From assembly GCA_963693315.1 (NCBI GenBank), contig OY856186.1, forward strand, positions 95,646,943 through 95,710,942: 64,000 nucleotides of DNA, given 5' to 3'. The position numbers were made by a program, and so were the translations under genes. Below, one piece after another: positions 1 to 10,616 of the stretch (positions are counted from its first letter, which is position 1; each line of letters begins with the position of its first letter). Origin of the DNA: Diogma glabrata (taxonomy: Eukaryota > Arthropoda > Insecta > Diptera > Cylindrotomidae). Below the pieces are notes generated by a model, which was not told where the DNA came from, made no database searches, and saw only the letters and a program-made list of their open reading frames with translations.

Positions 1-479
1 TTGATTGAAGAAATTTCCAGTTCACAGCGTCCAAAATAATACACAAAATTTCTAAATAATACTTTAAACTTTATTTACAATTAAAATAAAACTTTTCTTC
101 TATTTGCACGATTTTACGTTTGCAATACAGTGTTTTGTTTACAAATAGTTCCACTTAACAAAATCCCAATTCACTTAAACTAATAAGTCTTATCTAAATA
201 ACTAAGTCTAATTAAAACTTATTTTCATTTTGCAAAAGGAAATTCCTATTGACAATTTTTCTTATGGGAAAAACACAATTTTGGAATAGCTATAAAAAGC
301 TATAATAATTGAACATTTTTGTTCATGGGCTCACCAACGAAATCAAATGTTTGAGTTTTATAGCGAATTTTTTCTACGATCAAGCTAGAAATTTTCATGA
401 TACAGTTTTTAGTATATTTAATTTTCCTTATTGTTTATTCATTATGATATAATCACCTTAGAAGCAATAACGTAATATA
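1..479. other. AT-rich DNA without a recognised feature
   Basis: No reading frame of convincing length, no RNA gene and no clear repeat was seen here. The stretch is simple AT-rich intergenic or intronic DNA. Confidence 0.5.
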
Positions 480-1430
480 TGTAATATACACTAGTGCGTA
501 ATGAAAGTAATGAAATAAACAATTCAATGTTGTCATGACAACGATAGTCATGAAAACTCATAAACTCATAAAACTTCAACAAATATAAAACTTGCATATA
601 GCAAATGTAAATTTTCAATTGAAAAGATAAAACATTGCGCTCATACAACTTTTTTAAAGTTATATCAATTGATTTATATGATTCTTTTAAAAAATTTGAA
701 CATAAAGCTTTGTTATGGAACTACAAATAACAATTTAAAATAATGGTAACGGATTATTAAAAGGTTAACAAATAGCAATTAATAGTATTCTTCTAGCATA
801 GAATCTAAGCAATATTCTAAAAGTGTGAACCTCGTGTTTTAAGATTGTAGTGTACCCTCATTTCTCATCATATCGAACCAATATTATTATTTTTGATTGT
901 TCTTTCTTAGGTCTCCACAATGATATTTTCCATCAAGATAATATTGTATGCTTCTATTTGTTTTCTAAAATGTATTTGAAAATATTTGTCAATGCAAGAT
1001 CATGTCTGGCTAAAATATTATCATGCTATTATAATAAAAAAACGAAGTTGTTCAAAAATAAATTGTTAAAAGTCCACAAAATTAAAACTAAAAAGCATTT
1101 TTAATTTTGAAGAAACACGACTTTGTAACAACCTCGTAGCATTTTGTAAAATTTATGAAAAATATTCAAATATCGGACGAATAATTTGCTGATAGCAAAC
1201 TTTTTTGTGTAACATACTCACACACACTTTAAAAAAATTCAATATAGAGATGGAAATTATCAGAATAGAGACATCGGGTTTATAAAACAAATTTTTAGAA
1301 GCATAAAAAGCAATTGAAATAATTTAAAAAGTTGTATGAAAATGGTTCTTTAACTTTTCAATTGAAAATTTATATTTTTTATGCAATATTGAATTGTTTA
1401 TTTCATTACGTACTAGTGTGTAATATAGTA
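480..1430. repeat. Inverted repeat pair around about 650 bp
   Basis: Bases 480-665 and 1320-1430 are imperfect reverse complements. Both arms contain the box CACTAGTGYGTAATGAAA (in opposite sense), then AATAAACAATTCAAT, then TTTTCAATTGAAAA. The spacer (666-1319) is AT-rich and has no supported gene. The arrangement fits a degraded foldback or long-TIR non-autonomous transposon. The right arm runs directly into the tandem duplication that starts near 1419. Confidence 0.55.
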
Positions 1431-1563
1431 GATTATGATGTAAGGACGCAAAGCTAAAGTTTTTGGACGCATGTGGACTTTGCATATTGAGGTGCCAGCC
1501 GCGATTTGCACTCACATTAAGCCCAAAATAGCTTACGTCCGTGCGACATATACTATTTTTTAT
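1425..1563. repeat. Palindromic module A
   Basis: Imperfect palindrome: the left arm ATTATGATGTAAGGACG pairs with the right arm CGTCCGTGCGACATATACT. The right edge is TACTATTTTTT. It heads unit 1 of the tandem duplication. Confidence 0.6.
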
Positions 1564-1911
1564 TCGTCGCAAACAAAATGTTTTAAAAAAAGTTGTTTAA
1601 TCAAAATTAAAAATTTTCATAAATTTTGAAATAAAAATATGTTGAACAAGTAACCTTTGACTAAAATATTTGTTATTTTTTCAAACAAATTGAAAAACTA
1701 TGACAACAAAAAATAACAAATAATTTGATTGGACTACGAAATTTTGAATTGAAATGTTGCTTTGATAAATTTTTTTTATATAATTTATACAAATTTAAAT
1801 GTTTTTTACTTTTTTGGACGTAACTATGACAACAAACTATAGGGTTAAAAAGTGACACTTTCAGGCCGCAAATTACAGTATTATAGTAACACTTTAATAA
1901 TTAGGCGAATA

Positions 1912-2056
1912 AAATAGTACATTATGATGCAAGGACGTAAAACTAAGGTTTTTGACGTCTATGGAGCTTGCGAAGCGAGGCGCTATCCGAGATTTACATC
2001 CACATTAAGTCCAAAATGGCTTACGTCCGTGCATCTTATACTATTTTTTATTCGCC
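1912..2056. repeat. Palindromic module B with CpG-rich core
   Basis: Left arm AATAGTACATTATGATGCAA and right arm CGTCCGTGCATCTTATACTA flank a core containing GCGAAGCGAGGCGC. The right edge is TACTATTTTTT. It heads unit 2 of the tandem duplication and is a diverged copy of module A. Confidence 0.65.
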
Positions 2057-2579
2057 GCAAGCAACACATATTTTAAAAAAATCGTTTAATCTAAATTAAA
2101 ACTTTTGTAAATTTTGAAATAAAAATATGTTGAACAAGTAACCTTTGACCAAAATATTTGTTATTTTTTTCAAACAAATCGTATAACTATGACAATAAAA
2201 AACAACAAATATTTTGATTGGATTATAAAATTTTGAGTTAAAAGGTTGCTTTGATAAAAATTTCTATTTTTTTTTATAGAATTGAAACAAAACACAAATG
2301 TTTTTTGCCTTTTTGGACGTAACTATGACAACAAAATATATGGTTAAAAGTGACACTTTAAGGCTGTAAATCACAGTAATAAAGTAACACTTTAATATGA
2401 TTACCACATATTTTATACTTCGTGAGGCGCCTGTCCTTGATAAGTTCGAAAACTTTTGTTCATCTATTTTCCTCAATTCGCCCGCTTTTTCATTCGGCAA
2501 GCTCCGAAAAATGTCGATTGCCCGGTATCTTGTAAATTTTTGTTTTTTTTTTTTAACTTTGGGGGTTAGAAATTTGTTT

Positions 2580-2715
2580 TAGAACACGAGAGTAACCATG
2601 TCCGACAAAAATTTGTCTGCTATTGTCTAGTCCCACAACCCAAACATATAGATGTAAGCTGTCGGACTCGACAATAGCAGACACATTTTTATCGGACGCT
2701 TATCTTGGTGTTCTA
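2580..2715. repeat. Hairpin-forming inverted repeat
   Basis: Arms 2580-2627 and 2669-2715 are near reverse complements. They share AGAACAC at the outer edge and TGTCTGCTATTGTC at the inner edge, around a loop of about 41 bp. It lies against the left edge of the next repeat family. Confidence 0.7.
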
Positions 2716-2717
2716 AT

Positions 2718-3165
2718 GAAAATTTTCCTATAAAAAAATTATCATTATTCAATTGGCATGATTCCAATTGGTCAAATTGTTTTGATTTTATTAAAATTGT
2801 TTTCAAATTATAATCACAATGGCTTTGATACGTTTTGTTCAAAAATCAAATTTTAAGTTAAATTTTCTTATTTGGTTGATTGTGGATGGGTTTTTTTTAT
2901 CATCAGGGTTTTTTTTATCATCAGGGTTTTTTTTAATCAGAAATTTGATTAATCAATTAAAACAAAGATTTATTGTTTAATTGAAGAAAATGTTTTTATT
3001 TTATATAATAAACAATTCTTTGTCAGAGAATAAAGTTGTGTAATCAATTCGTTTGAAATGAATTTTGTTCTCTCGCAAATTTAAAATTTTCGCTCGTGCC
3101 TCGCTCAAATTTTAAACTTTTGCTTGAGAATAAACTATTTCATTACACACTGATCGATTGAAATA
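2718..3165 (+). repeat. Repeat family S, copy 1 (partial)
   Basis: Carries the landmarks GAAAATTTTCCT, TCAAATTGTTTTGAT, CTTTGTCAGAGAATAAAG and the CpG core CGCTCGTGCCTCGCTC followed by TTGAGAATAAACTATTTCAT. The same landmarks recur in direct orientation at 3895-4485 and inverted at 4799-5395. A short local duplication (GGGTTTTTTTTATCATCA, twice) lies at about 2889-2930. No coding capacity was seen. Confidence 0.7.
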
Positions 3166-3742
3166 CTATTATATACAAGTCGTTGAATTCTACTAAAACT
3201 AATTATGAAAAGTACAAATCTGCTAAGACGACTGAAATAAGAAAAACCGCATCAGTGTAGGCTACAATTAAATAGGACAAACTATAGTAAGGTATCTTGT
3301 ACCAGATTTTGATCAGATTGCCTAACTTGGGTTCAAATACGAAAAACCAAATCACGGCCGGGTATATTCAAATAAGTTTAACCCTAAAAGGGCGGGCATT
3401 CTAAATCAGACCCGGAACAGGCCTACATGAGATTCCCCCAATAGGGCTTGCCTTTTCTGGACTTTCGACTTGATCAAGCAATGCCTGTATTCACATTTTC
3501 CTAACTAATTTCTGCTCGGGTTACCTATGTTACAGTAATGTTAGAGTGAACATACCATTCTTACTCAAGGTAAGATGGATAACTGAACATAACGTTCTTA
3601 CCCAGTCTAGTCATTTGATAGGGCACATAAATTAAGTCCAGTAGTACTTCGCTTAAACGATTATAGTACGTTCCAGAATCTTTATCGTAAAGTAAAAAAC
3701 CGTAGCCCATATTCGCATATTTTTATGTTTATGTTAATTTTT
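3166..3742. other. Non-coding stretch, slightly higher GC
   Basis: No open frame or known motif was recognised. The base composition is a little richer in GC than the flanks, so it may be an old degraded transposon body linked to the TIR that follows. Confidence 0.35.
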
Positions 3743-3784
3743 TCACTCGTTAGGAGAGGTGCTCGTTAAGCCAGGTTCTACTGT
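3743..3784 (-). mobile_element. pogo/Tigger-like terminal inverted repeat remnant
   Basis: On the minus strand the stretch reads TA then CAGTAGAACCTGGCTTAACG, close to the known pogo/Tigger terminus (CAGT...AACCTCG...TTAACGA) with its TA target site. No partner TIR or transposase was found nearby, so this is a single-end remnant. Confidence 0.5.
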
Positions 3785-3894
3785 AATAAATTTTAATTAA
3801 ATTTTTCTTTGTGCAGTTTTTACAATGTGTATAATGTGCGCTTTTTTTCTATGTACCGTATAAAACTCAGAATTAAAATTTGAAAAAAAAATGA

Positions 3895-4485
3895 ACGCTA
3901 TCCTCTTCCAACTATTTTTTATATGCCAACTTTATTTGTTTGTTTTTCTCCATAATAATCACATGCATTATTGTATTGTTTTCTTAACCTACTGCATAAT
4001 GAACTTAACATATTGAATTATGAAAATTTTCCATTAAAGAATGATCAATATTCACTTTATGACTGCTTAATCAAATTGTTTTGATTGTATTAAATATTAT
4101 TTTTCAAATTTCAATGACAATTGCTTTTTTGTTTTTCTCAAAAATCAAATTAAGTAATTTAAGTAATTCTCTTATTTTGAAATCTCTTATTTTTAGAAAT
4201 ACAATTTCAACATACACAAAAATTGTAAATTTCCATAGTATTCTTTTCGTTATTTTTTTTTATAATCATATATATATAAAATAGACATTTTTTTTCTTAT
4301 TTAAAACAATAATTTATTGTTTCAATTGAGAAGAAAGAGTTTCTATTTTATACAATACATACTCTGTCAGAGTATTGTAATCGATTCGTGTTTAATGAGT
4401 TTTATTCTCTTGCAAATTTCAAATTTTCGCTCGTGCCTCGCTCAAAATTTTAAACTTACTTGAGAAAAAACTATGTCATTAAAAA
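3895..4485 (+). repeat. Repeat family S, copy 2 (inverted-repeat left arm)
   Basis: This copy is the reverse complement of 4799-5395 with about 315 bp between the arms. Matching landmarks are CTCTTCCA at the outer edge, TATTGTATTGTTTTCT, TAATGAACTTAAC, and the inner core CGCTCGTGCCTCGCTC. Together 3895-5395 form a long inverted repeat typical of foldback elements. Confidence 0.75.
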
Positions 4486-4798
4486 ATAATTTATTAAACT
4501 ACTATTAGATATATCTTCAATATCAATACAAGAATTATCATGTACAAATGTTTGCAAATTTGCATTGCTAATAATCATATATTTAGAACCATGTCGAAGT
4601 GATACATTTTTTATTTAATCCAATTTTGATCATATAATGTTCCATTTCATAATATAGATCTATTAAACAAATAAAAAATTCACATTTTAAACGTAAATAA
4701 TCTATTAATTTAATTCAGTAACAAATCGAAATTAGTTGAATGCAAATTTTTTGATCACCTCGATGCTCAAGTTTTCTAAAAATATTGTGTGACTTTTA

Positions 4799-5395
4799 AT
4801 AGTATTTTAATCAATCAGTGTGAAATGAAATAGTTTATTCTCAAGCAAAAGTTTAAAATTTGAGCGAGGCACGAGCGAGAGAATAAAATTTATTACACAC
4901 ACGAATTGGTTACACTACTTTACTCTCTGACAAAGAATTATGTTATATAAAATAAAAATATTTTCTTCAATTAAAACAATAAATTTTTATTGTTTTAATT
5001 GATAAATCTTAATTGATTTTTAAATTTTAATTGATAAATTGATTGATAATCAAAAGATTAAAAAAAACCATGATGATAAAAAAACCACCATCTCATACAA
5101 TCAACCAAATTCAACTAAACGAAATAAAAGAATTTAACTTAAAATATGATTTTTGAACAAAACGTATCAAAGCCATTGTGATTATAATTTAAAAATAATT
5201 TTAATAAAATCAAAAACAATTTGACCATTTGGAGTCATACCAATTGAATAATGATAATTTTTTATAGGAAAATTTTCATTAGGCAATAGGTTAAGTTCAT
5301 TAGGCTATAGGTAGAAAACAATACAATAATACATACTATTATTATGGAAAAAACATACAAATAAAACTGATATTAATAAATGGAAGAGGGAGAAA
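4799..5395 (-). repeat. Repeat family S, copy 3 (inverted-repeat right arm)
   Basis: Reverse complement of 3895-4485 and, for its inner 450 bp, of 2718-3165. The inner end (4799-4915) is itself palindromic, with the core GAGCGAGGCACGAGCGAG between TTTATTCTC and GAGAATAAA. Confidence 0.75.
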
Positions 5396-5580
5396 TATTA
5401 ATTAGGGAGGGATATTAATAAATGGAGATAAACGATATTTATTTTAAATTGTTAAATTAAAAAAGCATCCAAAGTTCATATTCTATTTTTTCATGGTTAC
5501 TTTGTTTTAAAAACTTATAATTGTATGAAAATACTATAACTACAATTTGTTATTCTTTTTACACTAGAAGAAAAAAAAAC

Positions 5581-6500
5581 CCATTTTCATAGGGGTTTAA
5601 GGGGGGGGGGGGTAGGGAAGGCTAATTCGTACGAAAAAGGCATGTTTTTGTGACGACACAGTTAAAATCTCTTTATTAAAACCAATAGTACATTAAAGTA
5701 TGACATTTGAAGAATATTGTATAAAGTTTTCAGGAAGAAATATTAAAAAACACGGCAATGGCAGCAACTATTCGGGACGTGTCTCGGAAAAAAGTAGAAT
5801 TGCGCTGCCCCTCATAACTTGGTGCTGGATCATCCGAAATCAAAAAATCAAAGTTCATTCGTTAGATAATAGTTTTCCCCAGGTAACGCTGGGAGGGTTT
5901 TTTGAAATTTTAATTTTTCATTTTTTTGGAACACTTTGAAGGGAAAAAACGCGATTTTTTGCGAAAAAAATCGGCTAATTTGTTATTGTAAAATAAAAAT
6001 TATTAACAAAATTTGCAAAAACTCTCCAGCGTTACCTCGTAAATTATGTACAGAAATAGTGTTCAAAATTTCGAAAGGATCGGTGCAGACTTTTAAAACG
6101 TGAATTGTGGGGAAAACGCTTTAAAGTTTTAAACAATAAAAAATCTGATATAAAACGTTCATAAGCAAATTTAAAATAAAGTACTCGTAACTTCGTCAAT
6201 TTTGCTCCAATCGACTTGAAGTTTTGATACAATATTCTTAAAATATTATGCATTCAATTAAAAAATTAAAAAAAAATGCAAAAAAAAGTTGTGGGGAAAA
6301 CGCTTTAAAGTTTTGAACCCTAAAAAATCTGGTATAAAACGTTCATAAGCAAATTTAAAAATACTCATAACTTCGTCAATTTTGCTCCAATCGACTTGAA
6401 ATTTTGACACAATATTCTTAAAATATTATGCATTCAATTAAAAAAAAATTTAATACCCTACCCCCCTTAAGCCTGATTGAAAATAGACTTTTCATCTGCT
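5581..6500. mobile_element. MITE-like element with G-rich TIRs and internal tandem repeat
   Basis: The left end reads ATTTTCATAGGGGTTTAAG followed by a 12-G run and GGTAGGG. The right end (about 6461-6500), reverse-complemented, reads ATTTTCAATCAGGCTTAAGG, then GGGGTAGGGTA. The interior has two tandem units of 184 bp (6107-6290 and 6291 to about 6450), each with GTGGGGAAAACGCT, AACTTCGTCAATTTTGCTCC and AATATTATGCATTCAATTAA. No transposase frame is present, so the element would be non-autonomous. Confidence 0.6.
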
Positions 6501-7534
6501 ATTATAGAAAAATATATTTTTAATCGATCTTTCAAATGGATATCAAACTTCTAGCTTCTGTATAAGTTGATTTTAGAATGTTTCGCAGTAAAACTTGCTC
6601 TTATGAAAATGTAAATTATAAAAATTTGCAATCTTAGAGAACTTTGTAAAAAGATATGGCTTACGTGTTGTCGGTTACAGGTCAGAAGTTTTTTTTTTAA
6701 TCTATGGGGAGGGTACTCACATAACCGATCTCCCGAGTCCACTCGGCCGAAACCTGGGGTCTGGAGTTATTCAACAAATTCGGCTGGATGTTTTTTTTTC
6801 TTCCTTGTAAGCGATATAACTCGTATATGGTGCACTTTAGGATACTGATGCCATGACACTTTCTTGTTCCTTAAATGTTTTTGTATAACTTAAAACAAAA
6901 AAAATTTTGTTTGCTACAAGCTGGTGCGAAAAATGTCTAAAAAAACGATATTTTTCAATTGAATTTAGTTATTTGCAAATAATTGTTTATAATATAATTG
7001 ACCCCTCTATCTTGTAGCTGAAACCTTAACGAAAAAAATAAGTTTTGGAAGATTTCATTCGGCCTAATAGTTTTGGCACAATGCACTTAACGTCTGAAAC
7101 AAAGTTGTTAATTTTGGGCAGGCCGCAAGGTCTGAGTTTTTATCTGATCGCAATCTGTTTGACGGAAATCGAAAGGGTGTAATGTCAGCTTTAACTAGCA
7201 ATTTTGTTTCCTATACCCATATTCAATATTAACAACAATTACAGCGGTTAAAAAAACTGAAAATTCCTTAGTCGCTAAAAAAATATCGACAGGAACTGAG
7301 CCTTTCCGTCCAAAATGATGCTGTTGTGCTTACAAGATGCTGGGTTTGTGCCTACCGAACACACCATTGGCTACTCTGACTCCTGCTACTCTGTAGTATA
7401 CAACAGACGTACGAAGTAGTACACGTAGCGACGCGATGTATAATTGAGTATTATTGTAATGACAAATAAATTTAATGAAAAAGTAATGAATACTTATGTG
7501 TACTTATGCTCTTTATAGTATAATTAGTTACTTA

Positions 7535-7742
7535 AGCCGCAATTAGACTATTGCAGAACTCTGCAATAGTCGTGCAATGGTAGTGTGTAAAATATTCATT
7601 GCAGAAAAGTTTGGCCATGAACTCATTGCAAAACATTGCAATGTTTTAAAATGAGTTCATTGCCAAACTTTTCTGCAATGAATATTTTACACACTACCAT
7701 TGCAGAAATATTGCAGATTTCTGCAATAGTCTAATTGCGGCT
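7535..7742. mobile_element. Near-perfect palindromic MITE with TTA target duplication
   Basis: The whole 208 bp folds on itself. It starts AGCCGCAATTAGACTATTGC and ends with the reverse complement; GGTAGTGTGTAAAATATTCA and its complement lie inside. The flanking bases are TTA on both sides (7532-7534 and 7743-7745). A 3-bp TTA duplication fits the PIF/Harbinger type, but no transposase is present to confirm this. Confidence 0.8.
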
Positions 7743-8474
7743 TTATTAAAATGTTATAGTAATTAATGTATTAAATAACTTATTGATTAAAAATTAATTG
7801 ATTAAAATTTTATTTTAAAACAATTTAATACACAAATATTTTCATAATGTAAAAAATAAAAGCAAAATGTACTATTTCCAGGGACCCGAAAGAGAAAAAA
7901 TTGTTTTTTCGGTAAAAAAGTAATGAAAAATCATGATTTATGCAATAAATGTTAGTATAACAACATAATAATAAACTTTTTGTTTAAAAATATTAAGTTA
8001 TTAAAAAAATGGGCCATAACTCGGCCCCATATCATGTTAGAGAGGTCTTCTGTTCTCAAATCAAAATCTTCGGTTTTCTAAGCATTTTGCCAATTTTAAA
8101 ACCGCATCTCGTTAAGTTGAAAATTCGTTGAGAAATTTAATTTTCCAACTAAGGAGTTTTCGCCGTTTTTTTGAACCGCTGTAATTGGTGTTAATATTGA
8201 ATATATAGGCAACAAAATTGCTAATTAAAGCTGACATTACACCCTTTCCATCCCCGTTAAGCAGATTGCGATCAGATAAAACTCAGAGCTTGCGGCGTGC
8301 CCAAAGTTAACAACTTTTTTTTCAGACATTAAGTGCAAAATGGAATTGTGCCAAAACTATTAGGCCTAATGAAATCTTCCAAAACATATTGTTTTCGTTA
8401 AGGTTTCAGCTACAAGATAGAGGGGTCAATTATATTATAAACAATTATTTGCAAATAACTAAATTCAATTGAAA

Positions 8475-9000
8475 AATATCTTTTTTTCTGTGACGGGAAA
8501 AAAGTTTAACATTTTACTTCTGCTGACAGGTGCAAAAATGTTACTTTTCATAAAATACTTTTTTCCCCGGGAAAAAAGTATGTACTTTTTTCCCGGATAG
8601 ATAAAAATATATATAAATGCATATATACACATAAATGATGAATATTATGAATATTTATGAACATTTATGACTATTTTAATGTTAATGAAAAGTTATACCG
8701 TTTTCTTCTTGATGTTAATAACTGGTTTTGACAAATAAAATGAAACTTAATTTTAAGTTTTTATTCAAGAAAAATTCGTATGGTGTGGTGAATATACATA
8801 TTGTAATATTTGTTTAATATTATTTTTTCAATAATTATATTAATATTTATCCAGTCACAGAAAAAAATAGTGTATTATACACGGGAAAAATTGTAGATTT
8901 TAGCTCTCGGTTTTTTGTCTCCCTCCGCTTCGCGTCGGGAGACAACACAACCTCGAGCTAAAATCTACTACTTTTTTCCCTTGTATAATAAATAACTATT
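8475..9000 (-). mobile_element. Element F: palindromic module plus body with CTGTGAC inverted repeats
   Basis: The body (about 8475-8868) is bounded by TTTTTTTCTGTGACGGG and its complement CCAGTCACAGAAAAAAA. The palindromic module (about 8869-9000) has arms such as ATTGTAGATTTTAGCTC around the core CCGCTTCGCGTCGGGAG. Comparison with the uninterrupted left arm of the host foldback element (6938-6975) shows this block is an insertion. A nearly identical copy lies inverted at 22296-22815. Confidence 0.8.
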
Positions 9001-9184
9001 TTAGACATTTTTTCGCAAAAATTTGCAACAAAAAGTGTTTTTTTTTGTTTTTTTTTTATTTTAAGTTATAGAAAAACATTTAAGAAACAAGAATGATCCA
9101 TGGCACCAGTATCCCAAAGTGCACCATATACGAGTTACATCGCTTACAAAGAAGCAAAAAAAATATCCAGCCGAATTTTTTGCA

Positions 9185-10385
9185 ATTCCGAAAACACAAT
9201 TAAACAAAATTATTCTGCAAGCAACATTCATATTAAAACATAAGTAAACTTATTTTGGATTTATGAGATCAATTAAACTGAAGTAAGTAAAGAAGTAATT
9301 GGAATTTTTTCAATTCAAAGGTATGGTTTGAAGTTTCTCAGAAAAAACTCCAATTCACACTCCATATAAGTAAACATTTCTATTATCAACTTAGCATTGA
9401 GACAATTTTCTATGAAACAGTGCGGAAAAATAAAACAATGCGAAAAAATCTCACTTTTTGATATTGTTGACAATATCGAAATACGTTGAATTGTGATTCG
9501 GAATTGCAAAAAGTACTATGGCTAACGCGTTTATTGAGAGAAATAGGTAGAAAAAAATCTATTTTTTTCAGTGTAAGATATTGTATTACAGTTTACCTAA
9601 AGTAGGACATTTTTATAGTAAAGGAGTACGTACGACATTCTTGTTCCAAAGGAGGACTGTCCTACCGAAAGTAGGACATGTGGCAACCCTAATAACGAGA
9701 AATTTGATTGACGCATTGTTAACAAAAGGAAATTAAATTTTCCGCTTTAATCAAGTTAGACATTCAATATAAATCACGTTATCAAATTTGATCTTTTCGT
9801 ACTTAATTATGGTTTTTTAATTGAACTCCAAGTTAGTACTGACTTATAATTAAATTTGAGATTACTTTTTGTATGATTAATATATTGTATAAAAGTATTG
9901 GACTTTACGTTATTAGATGATTCTAGACATGACCGACCAAATCGACTGTTTAAGCCAGTTCATGAAGGGAAGGTGGTTCACACATGTAGCAATTTTAATA
10001 AATTTAGTGATGGTTTGGGTTATATGAGATTAGATATTTGTGCTTTTTAAAGAAATTTTATCAAATCGGCAGTCTACTGCGTTCCTTTATTTCAAAACTT
10101 AATAACTTTAGGTCTTCTCCTAAGATTCCTAATATTTTTGTATCGCTTTTCATGTTCAGTTTTCACCCGTGCGAACTTTTAGCCAAACAGTTTTCAGTCT
10201 TTTATAAACACGATTTTTATAAATGTTTGGCAAAAGAAATGGGTTACTAAAGGAGTACTAAGTGACTAAACAAGTAAAGGTTAACCAAGTGATGAGGGAT
10301 CACCAGAACACCGGTTTATTTTATAATTTTAATATATAAGACTTCAAAACCCGATTTCACGAAGCATGTTAAGATATTTGTAAAG
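9185..10385. other. No recognised gene
   Basis: AT-rich, with only short open frames of random appearance. Near 9600-9690 the phrase GTAGGACA occurs twice, and the stretch ends GTGGCAACCCTA, which resembles the ends of some insect DNA transposons. This is too weak to call. Confidence 0.35.
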
Positions 10386-10616
10386 AGCCCTATTCTATAA
10401 CACATATGTGAATTTCGACAATATTACAAAGTTCGTATGACATAAAATTTAACGGTAATGATGTAACTGAAAGCGAATTTCACAATATTGTCTAAATTCA
10501 TAATATTGTTAGCACTGTGTATTCGGGAATAAGGCAATGTTAAATCAGTTTAATTTTTTCAAATACTTTTTACAATATTGTTGAAATTCACATTTATGTT
10601 TTTCCGGTATAGGGCC
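10386..10616. mobile_element. Small MITE with about 40-bp TIRs
   Basis: The left end AGCCCTATTCTATAACACAT continues ATGTGAATTTCGACAATATT. The right end, reverse-complemented, reads GGCCCTATACCGGAAAAACA, then TAAATGTGAATTTCAACAATATTG. The interior also carries further AATATTG boxes. There is no coding capacity. The target duplication is not clear. Confidence 0.7.

Larger units (their letters stand above)
1419..2396. repeat. Two-unit tandem duplication, period about 490 bp
   Basis: Unit 1 (about 1419-1898) and unit 2 (about 1909-2396) align along their whole length. Shared landmarks are the ttatgatg...aaggacg box (1433 and 1922), the phrase ACAAGTAACCTTTGAC, TTTTTGGACGTAACTATGACA, and the end AGTAACACTTTAAT. 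Each unit starts with a palindromic module and continues with a body. The first body is bounded by short inverted repeats (ttattcgtcgc near 1558 and ggcgaataa near 1904). The copies are clearly diverged, so the duplication is not recent. Confidence 0.8.
6776..9184. mobile_element. Foldback element with long inverted arms, invaded twice
   Basis: The left arm (about 6776-7285) and right arm (about 8150-9184) are reverse complements. The outer edge is AAATTCGGCTGGAT. Shared internal landmarks are CTATCTTGTAGCTGAAACC, TTAGTTATTTGCAAATAA, GTGTAATGTCAGCTTTAA and TATGGTGCACTTTGGGATAC (with small variations). The right arm is longer because a 0.52-kb element (about 8478-9000) interrupts it. The interior holds a separate palindromic MITE at 7535-7742. 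No transposase frame was seen. Confidence 0.8.

Noticed and set aside
480..1430. Hammerhead ribozyme or other self-cleaving RNA near CTAGTG/GAAA boxes
   Set aside because: The CTGATGA core and its required pairing were not found.
5700..5939. 79-aa frame inside the G-rich TIR element as a transposase
   Set aside because: Too short and without any transposase motif. Similar random frames occur throughout the AT-rich region.
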